Source of the DNA: Pseudomonadales bacterium
GTDB taxonomy: Bacteria; Pseudomonadota; Gammaproteobacteria; Pseudomonadales; Azotimanducaceae
Direction: 5' to 3'
DNA: 64,000 nucleotides
Assembly: GCA_028281885.1 (NCBI GenBank)
Contig: JANQJA010000008.1
Location: 186,001-250,000, forward strand
Positions 27,867 to 40,963 of this stretch are shown piece after piece (position 1 is the first letter of the stretch; the number at the start of each line of letters is the position of its first letter). The notes under the pieces are model-generated. The model was not told where the DNA came from, did no database searches, and saw nothing but the letters and a program-made list of their open reading frames with translations. The translations under genes and the position numbers were made by a program.

Positions 27867-28547
27867 CTACAGCAGCCCCCGCTCCGCAAAAGAAAGCACC
27901 TCGCCCTCCCCGACAATCATGTGATCAAGCACGTTGATGTCCACCAGACCCAGGGCGGACCTGAGCCGCTCAGTAATGCGCCGATCGGCTGCGCTGGGTT
28001 CGGTCACACCCGACGGGTGATTGTGGGCAAAAATAACAGCCGCCGCATGCCGGTCCAATGCCAGCTTCACCACTTCTCTGGGATGAACACTGGCCCCGTT
28101 GATCGTGCCCAGAAACAGCTCTTCATAGGCAATGAGTCGATGCTGGTTGTCGAGCAGCAGCACGGCAAAGACTTCACGTCTGCGGTGGCGAAGCCGCGAC
28201 TTCAGAAATCGCCTGGTCAGGTTCGGATCTGTAATGGTATCGCCACGTCGGCATTGCGACTCAAGGTACCGTCCCACCAGTTCAAGGCATGCCTGTAGCT
28301 CCGCATACTTCGCAATGCCCACACCGGGGACACTGGTGACCTTGTCGAAGTCCGCATCCAGCAATCCGCCAATGCCGCCACACTGCTTCAGCAACTCCGT
28401 TGCCACCAGCGTCACCGATCGACCAGGCGTGCCGGTACGTAGAAAGATCATCAGCAGTTCAAGATCGGACAGACTGGCGGCACCAGCCTGAATGAGTTTT
28501 TCCCGCGGTTGCAGTGCCAACTCCGTTGTTCTGTTTCGCTCTGTCAT
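27867..28547 (-). CDS. radC: RadC family JAB-domain protein
   Basis: 226-residue protein with an N-terminal helix-hairpin-helix segment (VTSVPGVGIAKYAELQA) and a C-terminal JAB/MPN domain whose metal motif HNHPSGVTEPSAADRRIT is intact. Once named a DNA repair protein, its true function is uncertain. It keeps its usual place between rpmB and coaBC and is divergent from coaBC. Confidence 0.94.
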   Translation of the reverse strand: MTERNRTTELALQPREKLIQAGAASLSDLELLMIFLRTGTPGRSVTLVATELLKQCGGIGGLLDADFDKVTSVPGVGIAKYAELQACLELVGRYLESQCRRGDTITDPNLTRRFLKSRLRHRRREVFAVLLLDNQHRLIAYEELFLGTINGASVHPREVVKLALDRHAAAVIFAHNHPSGVTEPSAADRRITERLRSALGLVDINVLDHMIVGEGEVLSFAERGLL

Positions 28548-28566
28548 GTTCAAAAGTAAATAATCA

Positions 28567-28596
28567 CTTACACCACACTCTTGTCATTGTGATAAT
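28567..28596 (+). promoter_or_regulatory. Probable sigma-70 promoter for coaBC-dut-algC-argB-slmA
   Basis: A GATAAT -10 box at 28591-28596 is preceded by TG at the extended -10 position, and CTTACA at 28567-28572 is a fair -35 box 18 bases away. The start codon of coaBC is about 100 bases downstream, so there is an untranslated leader without an obvious hairpin. Confidence 0.5.
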
Positions 28597-28701
28597 CTCG
28601 ACGCTTCAATTGTCGTCATATCTGCCGGATCCTGCGTCCCGATTTCCGACCGGGATGGCGTAGGATGAAACAGGCACCGGGACAAGTTGCAGGCGTACAA
28701 C

Positions 28702-29919
28702 ATGTCGACTCTGACCAACAAGAGAATCCTGCTGGGCGTCACTGGCGGAATCGCCGCTTATAAGAGTGCGGAAGTGCTAAGGCGCCTGCAGGACCAGGGC
28801 GCAGATGTCCGCGTGGTCATGACACGGGCAGCCACCGAGTTCATCACACCACTGACGCTGCAGGCGCTTTCAGGCCATCCGGTGCATCTGGACCTTCTCG
28901 ATACCGAGACCGAATCCGTGATGGGACACATTGAACTCGCGAGATGGGCCGACCTCATCCTGATCGCACCTGCCAGCGCCAACTTCATGGCTCGCCTGGC
29001 ACAGGGTCATGGCGATGACCTGCTCACGACCATCTGTCTGGCCGCGCTGGGCCCCATCGCCGTGGCGCCGGCAATGAATCAGGGCATGTGGGCCAATGCA
29101 GCCACCCAGGAAAACGTCACCGCACTGGAGCAGCAGGGTATCAAGCTATTTGGGCCCGATCAGGGGTTGCAGGCCTGCGGCGAAACCGGTCTGGGAAGAC
29201 TGCTCGATATTGAGGGTATTGTTGACCTGACCGCCGGCCTGTTTGCCACCGGTCTGTTAACCGGCAAGAAGGTCCTGATTACCGCCGGCCCAACCCAGGA
29301 GGCGATCGACCCGGTTCGATATATCAGCAATCACAGCAGCGGCAAGCAGGGGTATTCCCTTGCTGCGGCGGCTATCGACGCTGGCGCTGAAGTGGTTCTG
29401 ATTTCAGGACCCACCAGCCTCGAACCACCGGATCGCGTCAAAATTCGTCGGGTCATCAGCGCCGACGACATGCAACGGGCCGTCATGAGCGAGATCGCGG
29501 AGTGTGACATCTTCATCGGGGTCGCCGCCGTGGCCGACTTCAAGCCGGTGCAGTCCGTCGATCAGAAAATCAAGAAAGGCGAGGCACCCTCGAATCAGGT
29601 CATGCGAATCGACCTGATTGAGAATCCCGATATCATCGCCGGCGTCGCGCAGCTCGACTCCAGACCGTTCACCGTCGGTTTTGCGGCAGAAACCGAAAAT
29701 GTCGTGACCTATGCTCGTCGCAAACTGGAAAAAAAGAACCTGGATATGGTCATCGCCAATGACGTGTCCGATCAATCCATCGGGTTCAACAGCGATGAAA
29801 ACCGCATTACCGTGATTTGGCGAGGCGATCCGGACAACGAGATTCAGCTGCCTGTTGCTTCCAAGCGCAACATCGCCGCCCGCATCATTGAACTCATCGC
29901 CGAGAAATTGCCTGCATGA
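28702..29919 (+). CDS. coaBC: Bifunctional phosphopantothenoylcysteine decarboxylase/synthetase
   Basis: Carries out two consecutive steps of coenzyme A synthesis. The N-terminal flavoprotein (CoaC) half has GVTGGIAAYKSAEVLRRLQ, IAPASANFMARLAQGHGDDLL and PAMNQGMW. The CoaB half starts near residue 195 with ITAGPTQEAIDPVRYISN and SSGKQGYSLA, followed by VAAVADFKP and the IANDVS segment with its lysines. The ATG at 28702 begins the family homology; an in-frame TTG five codons earlier is rejected. Confidence 0.96.
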   Translation: MSTLTNKRILLGVTGGIAAYKSAEVLRRLQDQGADVRVVMTRAATEFITPLTLQALSGHPVHLDLLDTETESVMGHIELARWADLILIAPASANFMARLAQGHGDDLLTTICLAALGPIAVAPAMNQGMWANAATQENVTALEQQGIKLFGPDQGLQACGETGLGRLLDIEGIVDLTAGLFATGLLTGKKVLITAGPTQEAIDPVRYISNHSSGKQGYSLAAAAIDAGAEVVLISGPTSLEPPDRVKIRRVISADDMQRAVMSEIAECDIFIGVAAVADFKPVQSVDQKIKKGEAPSNQVMRIDLIENPDIIAGVAQLDSRPFTVGFAAETENVVTYARRKLEKKNLDMVIANDVSDQSIGFNSDENRITVIWRGDPDNEIQLPVASKRNIAARIIELIAEKLPA

Positions 29920-29958
29920 TGTTCAAAGTATCCCGGCCAGAATCCTGACGAGCAAACC

Positions 29959-30414
29959 ATGGCAGATATCCAGATCAAGATCCTGAACCCGAAGATCGGC
30001 GACGAGATTCCCGTGCCGACCTATTCTACTCAGGGGTCAGCCGCCATGGACCTTCGGGCCTGCCTCGACAGTGACGTGCAGCTCGGTCCCGGCGACACCC
30101 ATCTCATTCCGACAGGCATCGCCATATTCATCGAAGACCCGGGCCTCGCCGCAATGATCCTGCCCCGGTCCGGACTTGGACACAGGCATGGCATTGTACT
30201 GGGAAACCTGGTCGGGCTGATTGACTCCGATTACCAGGGCGAGCTGATGATTTCCTGCTGGAATCGCGGGAGCGACGAATTCTCAATCGCGCCAGGTGAC
30301 CGGATTGCGCAGCTGATTGTAGTACCAGTGGTACAGGCATCGTTTAGACAGGTGGATGAGTTTGTCGAAACAGACCGCGGCGTTGGCGGCTTCGGCTCGT
30401 CCGGCTTGCAGTAG
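29959..30414 (+). CDS. dut: dUTP diphosphatase
   Basis: Trimeric dUTPase that removes dUTP and supplies dUMP. All five motifs are present: [35 protein letters not shown] and the C-terminal [10 protein letters not shown] arm. 151 residues, normal length. Placed between coaBC and algC as in Pseudomonas. Confidence 0.97.
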   Translation: MADIQIKILNPKIGDEIPVPTYSTQGSAAMDLRACLDSDVQLGPGDTHLIPTGIAIFIEDPGLAAMILPRSGLGHRHGIVLGNLVGLIDSDYQGELMISCWNRGSDEFSIAPGDRIAQLIVVPVVQASFRQVDEFVETDRGVGGFGSSGLQ

Positions 30415-30423
30415 GAGTTCAAT

Positions 30424-34418
<3,995 letters not shown>

Positions 34419-34422
<4 letters not shown>

Positions 34423-35069
34423 GTGCCGGCGGAACCCGACTCTTCGCCATACAACTCACGCACCCGTTTCAGGTCCGCCGCATAGCTCCTGCGCAGATTG
34501 CGCTTTTCCTGCTGCTTGTCACGAATCTCGGATTCAATCTGTGCAATGCGGTTATCGATCGACCGGATACGATCAATTGAAGCAGGCGCGACCTGTCCAC
34601 CCGCCCGCTCAATGTCCGCCAGCATGGATTCAATGGCATGTTTCTGGTCTAACAGCCTTTCAACGTTTGAATTACTGGTTTCGATAAAGCTGTCGATACT
34701 GGCAAGCTTGGTATCCCGCGCTCTTATGACGTCCTCTTCACTGCCATAGAGCCGCAACAGATTCTGGTCCGCCTGCTTGCGCCTTCGCTCCCGCTCTTCC
34801 CTGGCGCGCTGCGTCGCAAGCAACTGGTCGCGCTCCTCAATCTCGTCCTCGGTCAGCGCCCTTGGCACCACCTCGAGCACACGGCCATCGAGACTCAATA
34901 TCGTGTAGCCGTTCTTTACATAGCGAGCCGGGACATGAGAGTCCAGCACGGTCACACCGTCTTCATTGACGTACTTATAGAGTTCCGCCGTCGCAACAGT
35001 CGGACAGGTGAGTAGTGCGACGACCACCAACGATGTGATACACGCCTGCAAACCGAGGTCACGCTGCAA
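34419..35069 (-). CDS. DUF4124 exported coiled-coil protein
   Basis: About 216 residues. A signal peptide ([20 protein letters not shown]) precedes a DUF4124-type segment beginning [20 protein letters not shown], then a long, highly charged coiled coil rich in Arg, Glu and Gln. It is probably periplasmic. The start is uncertain: TTG at 35069 has a GGGAAAG site and gives a sensible signal peptide, overlapping pyrE by 11 bases; an ATG at 35111 inside pyrE is the alternative. Function unknown; DUF4124 proteins are common exported proteins in proteobacteria. Confidence 0.75.
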
Positions 35070-35703
35070 CGCCAAAGCTTTCCCGGTAACGCTTGATGCT
35101 TTCAAGTTCATCACGATATTCGGATCGCTCTTCAATATAACGAACGATATCGTCCAGGTTGACTATGCTGATAACGGGGAAACCGTAGTCCCTTTCGATC
35201 TCCTGAATCGCCGACAGTTCCGTTTCGCCTCGTTCCTGTCGATCGATCGCGACCAATGCGCCGACAACCTCGGCCTCCCGCTGAGAGAACAGCTCAAGGA
35301 CATTGCGTATTGCCGTACCCGCCGTAATGACATCGTCAACGATAACCGCCCGCCCCGTCAACTCCGCCCCGACCAGAAGTCCACCTTCACCGTGTTCTTT
35401 GACCTCCTTGCGGTTAAACACATAGGGTACATCCCGGTCAAAGTGCTCAGCCAGTGCCATCGCCGTCGCCGTTACCAACGGTATACCCTTGTAGGCAGGA
35501 CCAAACACCAGGTCGAACGAGATGTCCGACGCCATCAGAGCTTCTGCATAAAATCTGCCCAGTTCCCTCAGCATGGCGCCATGGTCAAACCGCCCCGCGT
35601 TGAAAAAATAAGGGCTCTGCCTCCCTGATTTGAGCTCGAACTGACCGAACTGGAGGATGTCGTTGCGGACCGCGAACTCGATAAATGCCTGTCGATAGTC
35701 CAC
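35059..35703 (-). CDS. pyrE: Orotate phosphoribosyltransferase
   Basis: Fifth step of pyrimidine synthesis, joining orotate and PRPP. The 214-residue protein has [30 protein letters not shown], a flexible catalytic loop [13 protein letters not shown] and the PRPP motif [14 protein letters not shown]. It follows rph by 5 bases, the standard rph-pyrE pair. No pyrE attenuator hairpin was identified. Confidence 0.96.
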   Translation of the reverse strand: MDYRQAFIEFAVRNDILQFGQFELKSGRQSPYFFNAGRFDHGAMLRELGRFYAEALMASDISFDLVFGPAYKGIPLVTATAMALAEHFDRDVPYVFNRKEVKEHGEGGLLVGAELTGRAVIVDDVITAGTAIRNVLELFSQREAEVVGALVAIDRQERGETELSAIQEIERDYGFPVISIVNLDDIVRYIEERSEYRDELESIKRYRESFGVAA

Positions 35704-35708
35704 CGCAG

Positions 35709-36428
35709 TCAGATTCCTAGTGCCTGGCGCTGAAAGGAAAACAGTTCACCGATACCGGCCTGTGCCAATTCAAGCATTCGGTCCAGATCCGTCTGCGAAA
35801 ATGGTTCGCCTTCCGCCGTTCCCTGAATCTCGATGAAACGGCCGTCCTCAGACATCACGACATTCATATCGGTCTCGGCACTGGCGTCCTCGACATACTC
35901 GAGGTCAAGAACCGCCTGTCCCGCCACAATACCAACCGAGATCGCGCCCACCAGTTGCCGGAAAGCAGCTCGGCACCCCAGGGAATCCAGCGCATCATGC
36001 AGCGCCACACAGGCACCGGTTATGGACGCAGTGCGGGTTCCGCCGTCGGCCTGGATCACGTCGCAATCAAGTCGAATCGTGTTCTCTCCCATGGCTTTCA
36101 TATCGACACAGCCCCGCAATGACCGTCCGACCAATCGCTGGATCTCTACCGTGCGACCACCCTGTTTACCGCGAGCGGCTTCCCGATCCATTCTCGAATG
36201 GGTCGACCGCGGCAGCATGCCATATTCACAGGTAATCCAGCCCTCTCCGGAACCCCGCCGAAACGACGGCACACCTTCTTCGGCACTCGCGGTGCAAATC
36301 ACCCTGGTATCTCCAAACGAAACCAGTACCGATCCTTCAGCATGTCGCGTAAAACCCCGCTCAAGTGCAATCGGCCTGAGCTGACCTGGCGCCCGTCCAC
36401 CGGGACGCTGACTATCATTAGAATTCAT
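35709..36428 (-). CDS. rph: Ribonuclease PH
   Basis: Phosphorolytic 3'-5' exoribonuclease that trims tRNA 3' ends. The full 239-residue protein is present with [22 protein letters not shown] split at its start, the [12 protein letters not shown] motif, [20 protein letters not shown] and [19 protein letters not shown]. Unlike the frameshifted E. coli K-12 copy it is intact. Confidence 0.96.
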   Translation of the reverse strand: MNSNDSQRPGGRAPGQLRPIALERGFTRHAEGSVLVSFGDTRVICTASAEEGVPSFRRGSGEGWITCEYGMLPRSTHSRMDREAARGKQGGRTVEIQRLVGRSLRGCVDMKAMGENTIRLDCDVIQADGGTRTASITGACVALHDALDSLGCRAAFRQLVGAISVGIVAGQAVLDLEYVEDASAETDMNVVMSEDGRFIEIQGTAEGEPFSQTDLDRMLELAQAGIGELFSFQRQALGI

Positions 36429-36454
36429 GAATACTCCAGTACGTCACAAACTCC

Positions 36455-36484
36455 ATTATACTTGAGAGTTGTTCCACCCCTGAA
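36455..36484 (-). promoter_or_regulatory. Probable promoter for rph-pyrE
   Basis: A perfect TATAAT -10 box on the minus strand (36455-36460) lies 27 bases before the rph ATG, with a weak TTCAGG -35 box 18 bases upstream (36479-36484). The same short region must also serve yicC on the plus strand, where TTGAGA at 36462-36467 could be a -35 without a clear -10. Confidence 0.5.
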
Positions 36485-36507
36485 TCACACCTGAACAGAG
36501 ATCAATC

Positions 36508-37362
36508 GTGACGAATAGCATGACCGCCTTCGCCCGTGCCGAAGGCAAACATTTCGTCTGGGAAGTCAGATCCGTTAACCAGCGCCACCTGGATGCCAGT
36601 TTTCGCATACCGGAAGAATACCGGGTGCTCGAACCGGAACTCCGCAACATGCTCAAGGGCACTCTCCATCGCGGCAAGGTTGAATGTTTTCTACGCCGGA
36701 ATCCCGAGACCGCTTCGGATCAGCCGGCAAGCGTGAATGAAGAAGCCTTGCGGCGTATCGCCCGACTGGTCGATCAGGCTGCTGCCATCGGCCACAACGT
36801 TGCGCCGGTCAGTCCGCTGGACCTGCTGCGATGGCCCGGTGTGATGGAGGAGCCGGCGAAAGACTTTGACAGCATCAGCGCGGACGTCCAGGCCTGTTTC
36901 AGCCAGGCCCTTGACGAACTTACCGCTATGCGCGCTCGTGAGGGCAGCGAACTGGAGCGCGTCGTCCGGCTCCGGCTCGATGAACTCGAAAAGCTGGTCG
37001 CGACCGTCCGTGAACAAATGCCGACGCTGAACGAACGTCTGCTCGCCCGGATGAAATCACGCATCGAGGAACTGGCAGTCGATGCCGACCCCGGTCGAAT
37101 CGAAACAGAACTGGTCATTCTGGCGCAGAAAGCAGATGTCCAGGAAGAACTCGACCGTCTCGACACACATATCGCCGAAATCAAAAAGACGCTGGCAGGA
37201 AAGGGAGCGGTCGGGCGGCGGCTTGACTTCCTGATGCAGGAGCTGAACCGAGAGGCCAATACGCTGTCGTCAAAATCATCGGCCGCTGATATGTCGATCC
37301 AGGCCGTCGAGCTCAAGGTCCTGATCGAGCAGATGCGTGAACAAGTTCAGAATATCGAGTAG
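36508..37362 (+). CDS. yicC: YicC family endoribonuclease-type protein
   Basis: 284-residue protein with the conserved N-terminus NSMTAFARAEG, VRSVNQRHLDASFR, LHRGKVEC and the C-terminal core VGRRLDFLMQELNREANTLSSK. The last segment holds the acidic and Asn residues proposed to be catalytic. Recent work assigns RNase activity to the family. GTG is taken as the start because the residues before the internal ATG match the family. It precedes gmk as in many gammaproteobacteria. Confidence 0.94.
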   Translation: MTNSMTAFARAEGKHFVWEVRSVNQRHLDASFRIPEEYRVLEPELRNMLKGTLHRGKVECFLRRNPETASDQPASVNEEALRRIARLVDQAAAIGHNVAPVSPLDLLRWPGVMEEPAKDFDSISADVQACFSQALDELTAMRAREGSELERVVRLRLDELEKLVATVREQMPTLNERLLARMKSRIEELAVDADPGRIETELVILAQKADVQEELDRLDTHIAEIKKTLAGKGAVGRRLDFLMQELNREANTLSSKSSAADMSIQAVELKVLIEQMREQVQNIE

Positions 37363-37367
37363 TCCCG

Positions 37368-37997
37368 ATGTCCGGTCACCTCTTCGTTGTAGCGGCACCG
37401 TCAGGCGCGGGTAAGACCAGCCTGGTCAGGGCGCTGATTGAACGTAGCCAGGACGCAGCCGTGACGATTTCCCACACCACCCGGCCAGAACGTCCCGGCG
37501 AGCAGGACGGGGTGAACTATTTCTTCGTGACGCCGGACCAGTTCAAGGCAATGCAGGCCAAGGGTGAATTTGCCGAGTCGGCAACGGTTTTCGGCAACCT
37601 GTATGGAACCAGCCACGCTGAAATAGACCGGGTGACGCAATCAGGCCGCCACGTCATTCTTGAGATCGACTGGCAGGGAGCCCGCCAGATCTGCGAAGCT
37701 CGCACTGACGCACGCTCAATCTTCATCCTGCCACCCTCGCTGGAGACCCTCACCGAACGCCTGAAGCAGAGAGCCCAGGACGACCACAAAACCATTACCC
37801 GACGCATGAGCGAAGCGGCTTCAGAGATGTCCCACTATGCCGAGTTCGACTATGTCGTGGTCAACGACGATTTCGAGGTCGCGCTGGGGGAACTTGAGGA
37901 GATCGTCCACAACCGCGCCCGATCAGCCGACTACGCCGCTGACCGCGAGTCCCTGCAACCCCTCGTCGCGAACCTATTGCCATCTACCCTGCCATAA
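37368..37997 (+). CDS. gmk: Guanylate kinase
   Basis: Phosphorylates GMP to GDP. The 209-residue protein has a P-loop APSGAGKTSLVRAL, HTTRPERPGEQDGVNYFF, the GMP-binding FAESATVFGNLYGTS, and LEIDWQGARQI. It starts 5 bases after yicC. Confidence 0.96.
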   Translation: MSGHLFVVAAPSGAGKTSLVRALIERSQDAAVTISHTTRPERPGEQDGVNYFFVTPDQFKAMQAKGEFAESATVFGNLYGTSHAEIDRVTQSGRHVILEIDWQGARQICEARTDARSIFILPPSLETLTERLKQRAQDDHKTITRRMSEAASEMSHYAEFDYVVVNDDFEVALGELEEIVHNRARSADYAADRESLQPLVANLLPSTLP

Positions 37998-38001
37998 TAT
38001 G

Positions 38002-38066
38002 GCGCAGAGCCGCATAATTCGGTAAACTGCTTGGCTCTGCGCAGATTGCACTCAATCTGTGCGTTT
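38002..38066 (+). promoter_or_regulatory. Two overlapping, mutually exclusive hairpins between gmk and rpoZ
   Basis: Hairpin A pairs GCGCAGAGCC (38002-38011) with GGCTCTGCGC (38033-38042), ten perfect pairs around a 21-base loop. Hairpin B pairs GCGCAGATTG (38039-38048) with CAATCTGTGC (38053-38062), a 4-base loop with one G-U pair, followed by GTTTCATT. They share 38039-38042, so only one can form at a time. B could be a weak terminator and A an antiterminator, lying just upstream of the rpoZ ribosome-binding site. Confidence 0.5.
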
Positions 38067-38087
38067 CATTAACTAGCGGAGACCCAG

Positions 38088-38372
38088 ATGGCGCGAGTGA
38101 CTGTTGAAGACTGTCTCGAGAATGTGGAAAACCGGTTCGAGCTGGTCATGGTATCCAGCAAACGGGCCCGACAGATTGCAACCGAGGGCAGAGAGCCCAT
38201 GGTGCCTCTCGAGAACGACAAACCAACGGTGCTGGCGCTGCGAGAAATTGCTGAAGGCCTGGTTGGTCCGGACATCCTGAATGAGCCGGATCACGTGGAA
38301 GAGCCGGTTGCACCGCTTAATCTATCGCCGCAGGAAGGCTTTGAACCTCACCGTCCCGACAACGAGTTTTAA
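38088..38372 (+). CDS. rpoZ: RNA polymerase omega subunit
   Basis: Small subunit that helps assemble RNA polymerase and forms part of the ppGpp site. The 94-residue protein starts [20 protein letters not shown] and contains [12 protein letters not shown] and [18 protein letters not shown] precedes the ATG. It is followed by spoT, the usual order. Confidence 0.96.
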   Translation: MARVTVEDCLENVENRFELVMVSSKRARQIATEGREPMVPLENDKPTVLALREIAEGLVGPDILNEPDHVEEPVAPLNLSPQEGFEPHRPDNEF

Positions 38373-38423
38373 CGATTTCCGTCAGCAGCCGGCAGCTACC
38401 GGCTGCCCGGTCGGAGGTGGCTG

Positions 38424-40550
38424 GTGAACGGCCCCTTCGACGCACCGTCACAGAGTTTCGACGACCTCTCAATCCAGCTGCATACCTATCTTGAACCGGA
38501 ACAGGTAGAAGCGGTTCACCGGGCCTACTGTTTCGCCGAGAATGCTCACGAGGGCCAGACGCGCCGCTCGGGCGAACCCTACATCTCCCATCCGCTGGCC
38601 GTAGCAGGCATCCTCGCCAACATGCACATGGATCACCAGTGCCTGATGGCTGCGCTGCTGCACGACGTGATCGAGGACACCGGCGTCCCCAAGCACATCC
38701 TCGGTCGCGAGTTTGACGAAGAAGTGGCCGAACTGGTTGACGGCGTCAGCAAACTCAAGAACATCTTCCAATCCCGCGCCGAAGCCCAGGCCGAGAATTT
38801 CCAGAAAATGACCCTCGCCATGTCCAGGGACATCCGCGTCATTCTGGTGAAACTGGCCGATCGCCTGCACAACATGCGCACGATCAGCTATCTGCCAGCG
38901 GAAAAGCGCAAGCGAATTGCCAAGGAAACACTTGAAATCTATGCCCCCATCGCAAGTCGGCTGGGGATGAATGACATTCGCATCGAGTTCGAGGAGCTTG
39001 GCTTCAGGGCGATGCATCCCCTGCGATCCTCGATGATCGAGAAAGCTGTCAAGAGAGCCCGGGGCAACCGAAAGGAAGTTGTCGCCAACATTCTGGAAAC
39101 CATCAGGGCTGCGCTGGAACGGGACAATATTGAAGCCGAGGTTTTTGGCCGGGAAAAACACCTGTACAGCATCTACGACAAGATGCGTACCAAGCACAAG
39201 TCCTTCAGCGAAATCATGGACGTCTACGCGTTTCGAATCATCGTCGACGACGTTGACACCTGCTATCGCGTGCTGGGAGCGGTACACAATCTCTATAAAC
39301 CGGTCGCCGGTCGCTTCAAGGACTATATCGCCATTCCAAAAGCCAATGGTTACCAGTCACTGCATACCACGCTGTTCGGCATGCACGGCATTCCCATCGA
39401 AATACAGATCCGAACACGCATCATGGACATGGTTGCCAACAACGGCATCGCCGGCCACTGGCTGTACAAGGCCAGCGATGATTCTGCCAGCGGCAGTCAC
39501 AAACGTGCCCGGGAATGGATGCAGGATCTGCTTGAGATTCAGCAGAGCGCCGGCAACTCGCTGGAATTCATCGAGAACGTCAAAATCGACCTGTTCCCGG
39601 ACGAAGTCTATGTTTTCACACCGCGGGGCGACATCTACGACATGCCCCAGGGGGCGACGCCGATCGACTTTGCCTACGCCGTACACACGGATATCGGAAA
39701 CACCTGCGTCGCCTGTCGCATTGACCGGCGGCTGGCGCCACTGTCAGCCACCCTAGAGTCCGGCCAGACCGTCGAAATCATCACCGCGCCGGGCGCACAG
39801 CCTAATCCCGCATGGCTGGGTTTCGCAGTGACCGGCAAGGCGAGAAGCAGTATTCGTCATACGCTGAAAAACCAGCAGCGCAGCGAATCGATCAACCTGG
39901 GCCGACGACTGCTCGAACGCACTCTCAAATCGCAGAACCAGAGCCTTGAGGATATTCCCGCTGATCGTCTCAGCGCCGTGCTCTCAGAGCGGAACTACAG
40001 CGATTTCAACGCGTTGCTAGAAGGCATCGGCCTCGGCAACCAGATGGCGTACGTCATCGCCAGACAACTGATTTCGGACGACGAGGTGGAAACGCCGGAC
40101 AAACAAAAGCCGCTGGCCATCAAGGGCACCGAGGGACTCGTTGTCACCTACGCCAGGTGCTGCAAGCCGATTCCGGGCGATCCCATCATTGGTCATATCA
40201 GCGCCGGTCGCGGCATCGTGATCCACACCGAGACCTGCCGCAACATGACGGAGCTTCGCGAAAAACCGGAAGAACTCATGACCGTGCAGTGGGATCCAAA
40301 AGTCAATCAGGAGTTCTCGGTAGAACTGCGCATCAACGTTGAGCACGAAAAAGGCATCGTCGCCGTTCTCGCATCGACGGCAACGGCGGTGGATGCCAAC
40401 ATAGAGCGAATATCTCTGGTGGAGAAGGACGCCCGGCTTAGTACAGTGAACATGGTACTGACGGTGAAGGACCGTGTTCATCTCGCCCGCGTGATCAAGC
40501 GTCTGCGAACACAGAAAGGAATTACCCGAATCGTTCGCACCAAGAACTAG
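38424..40550 (+). CDS. spoT: Bifunctional (p)ppGpp synthetase/hydrolase SpoT
   Basis: Controls the stringent response. The 708-residue protein has an HD hydrolase domain (EPYISHPLAVA, LLHDVIEDTG, KLADRLHNMRT), a synthetase domain (FGREKHLYSIYDKM, DVYAFRIIVDD, GYQSLHTTLFG), a TGS domain (VYVFTPRGDIYDMPQGATPIDFAYAVH in two parts) and a C-terminal Cys-containing helical region with an ACT domain. The intact HD residues support hydrolase activity. GTG start; rpoZ-spoT-ridA order is standard. Confidence 0.96.
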   Translation: MNGPFDAPSQSFDDLSIQLHTYLEPEQVEAVHRAYCFAENAHEGQTRRSGEPYISHPLAVAGILANMHMDHQCLMAALLHDVIEDTGVPKHILGREFDEEVAELVDGVSKLKNIFQSRAEAQAENFQKMTLAMSRDIRVILVKLADRLHNMRTISYLPAEKRKRIAKETLEIYAPIASRLGMNDIRIEFEELGFRAMHPLRSSMIEKAVKRARGNRKEVVANILETIRAALERDNIEAEVFGREKHLYSIYDKMRTKHKSFSEIMDVYAFRIIVDDVDTCYRVLGAVHNLYKPVAGRFKDYIAIPKANGYQSLHTTLFGMHGIPIEIQIRTRIMDMVANNGIAGHWLYKASDDSASGSHKRAREWMQDLLEIQQSAGNSLEFIENVKIDLFPDEVYVFTPRGDIYDMPQGATPIDFAYAVHTDIGNTCVACRIDRRLAPLSATLESGQTVEIITAPGAQPNPAWLGFAVTGKARSSIRHTLKNQQRSESINLGRRLLERTLKSQNQSLEDIPADRLSAVLSERNYSDFNALLEGIGLGNQMAYVIARQLISDDEVETPDKQKPLAIKGTEGLVVTYARCCKPIPGDPIIGHISAGRGIVIHTETCRNMTELREKPEELMTVQWDPKVNQEFSVELRINVEHEKGIVAVLASTATAVDANIERISLVEKDARLSTVNMVLTVKDRVHLARVIKRLRTQKGITRIVRTKN

Positions 40551-40564
40551 ACCCGACTCAGGTC

Positions 40565-40948
40565 ATGACAAAACATTCGATAACAACTGATCGAGCGCCT
40601 GCAGCGATCGGGACCTACTCACAGGCGATTCGGCATGAGCGTACGCTCTATGTCAGCGGTCAGATTCCGCTCGACCCGGACACGGGTGATCTCGTCAGCG
40701 AAGCAATCAGGCCCCAGGTAGAAAAGGTATTCGACAATCTGTCCGCCATCTGTGAGGCAGCCGGTGTTTCAATCGACGATGCCTTGAAACTGACGGTTTA
40801 TCTCACCAGTCTCGATCATTTCGGTGTCGTCAACGAAGTCATGGCATCACGGCTCACGGCCCCCTATCCTGCCAGAGCCGCGATCGAAGTCAGCAGGCTG
40901 CCTCGAGGGGCACAGGTTGAGGTGGACGCCATCGTTGCCCTCCCTTGA
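40565..40948 (+). CDS. ridA: RidA family enamine/imine deaminase
   Basis: Removes reactive 2-aminoacrylate released by PLP enzymes. The 127-residue protein has the ATG-proximal IGTYSQAIRHERTLYVSGQIPLDP, and the C-terminal PARAAIEVSRLPRGAQVEVDAI with the catalytic Arg. It lies 14 bases after spoT. Confidence 0.95.
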   Translation: MTKHSITTDRAPAAIGTYSQAIRHERTLYVSGQIPLDPDTGDLVSEAIRPQVEKVFDNLSAICEAAGVSIDDALKLTVYLTSLDHFGVVNEVMASRLTAPYPARAAIEVSRLPRGAQVEVDAIVALP

Positions 40949-40963
40949 TGGCGTAGTCGAGTA

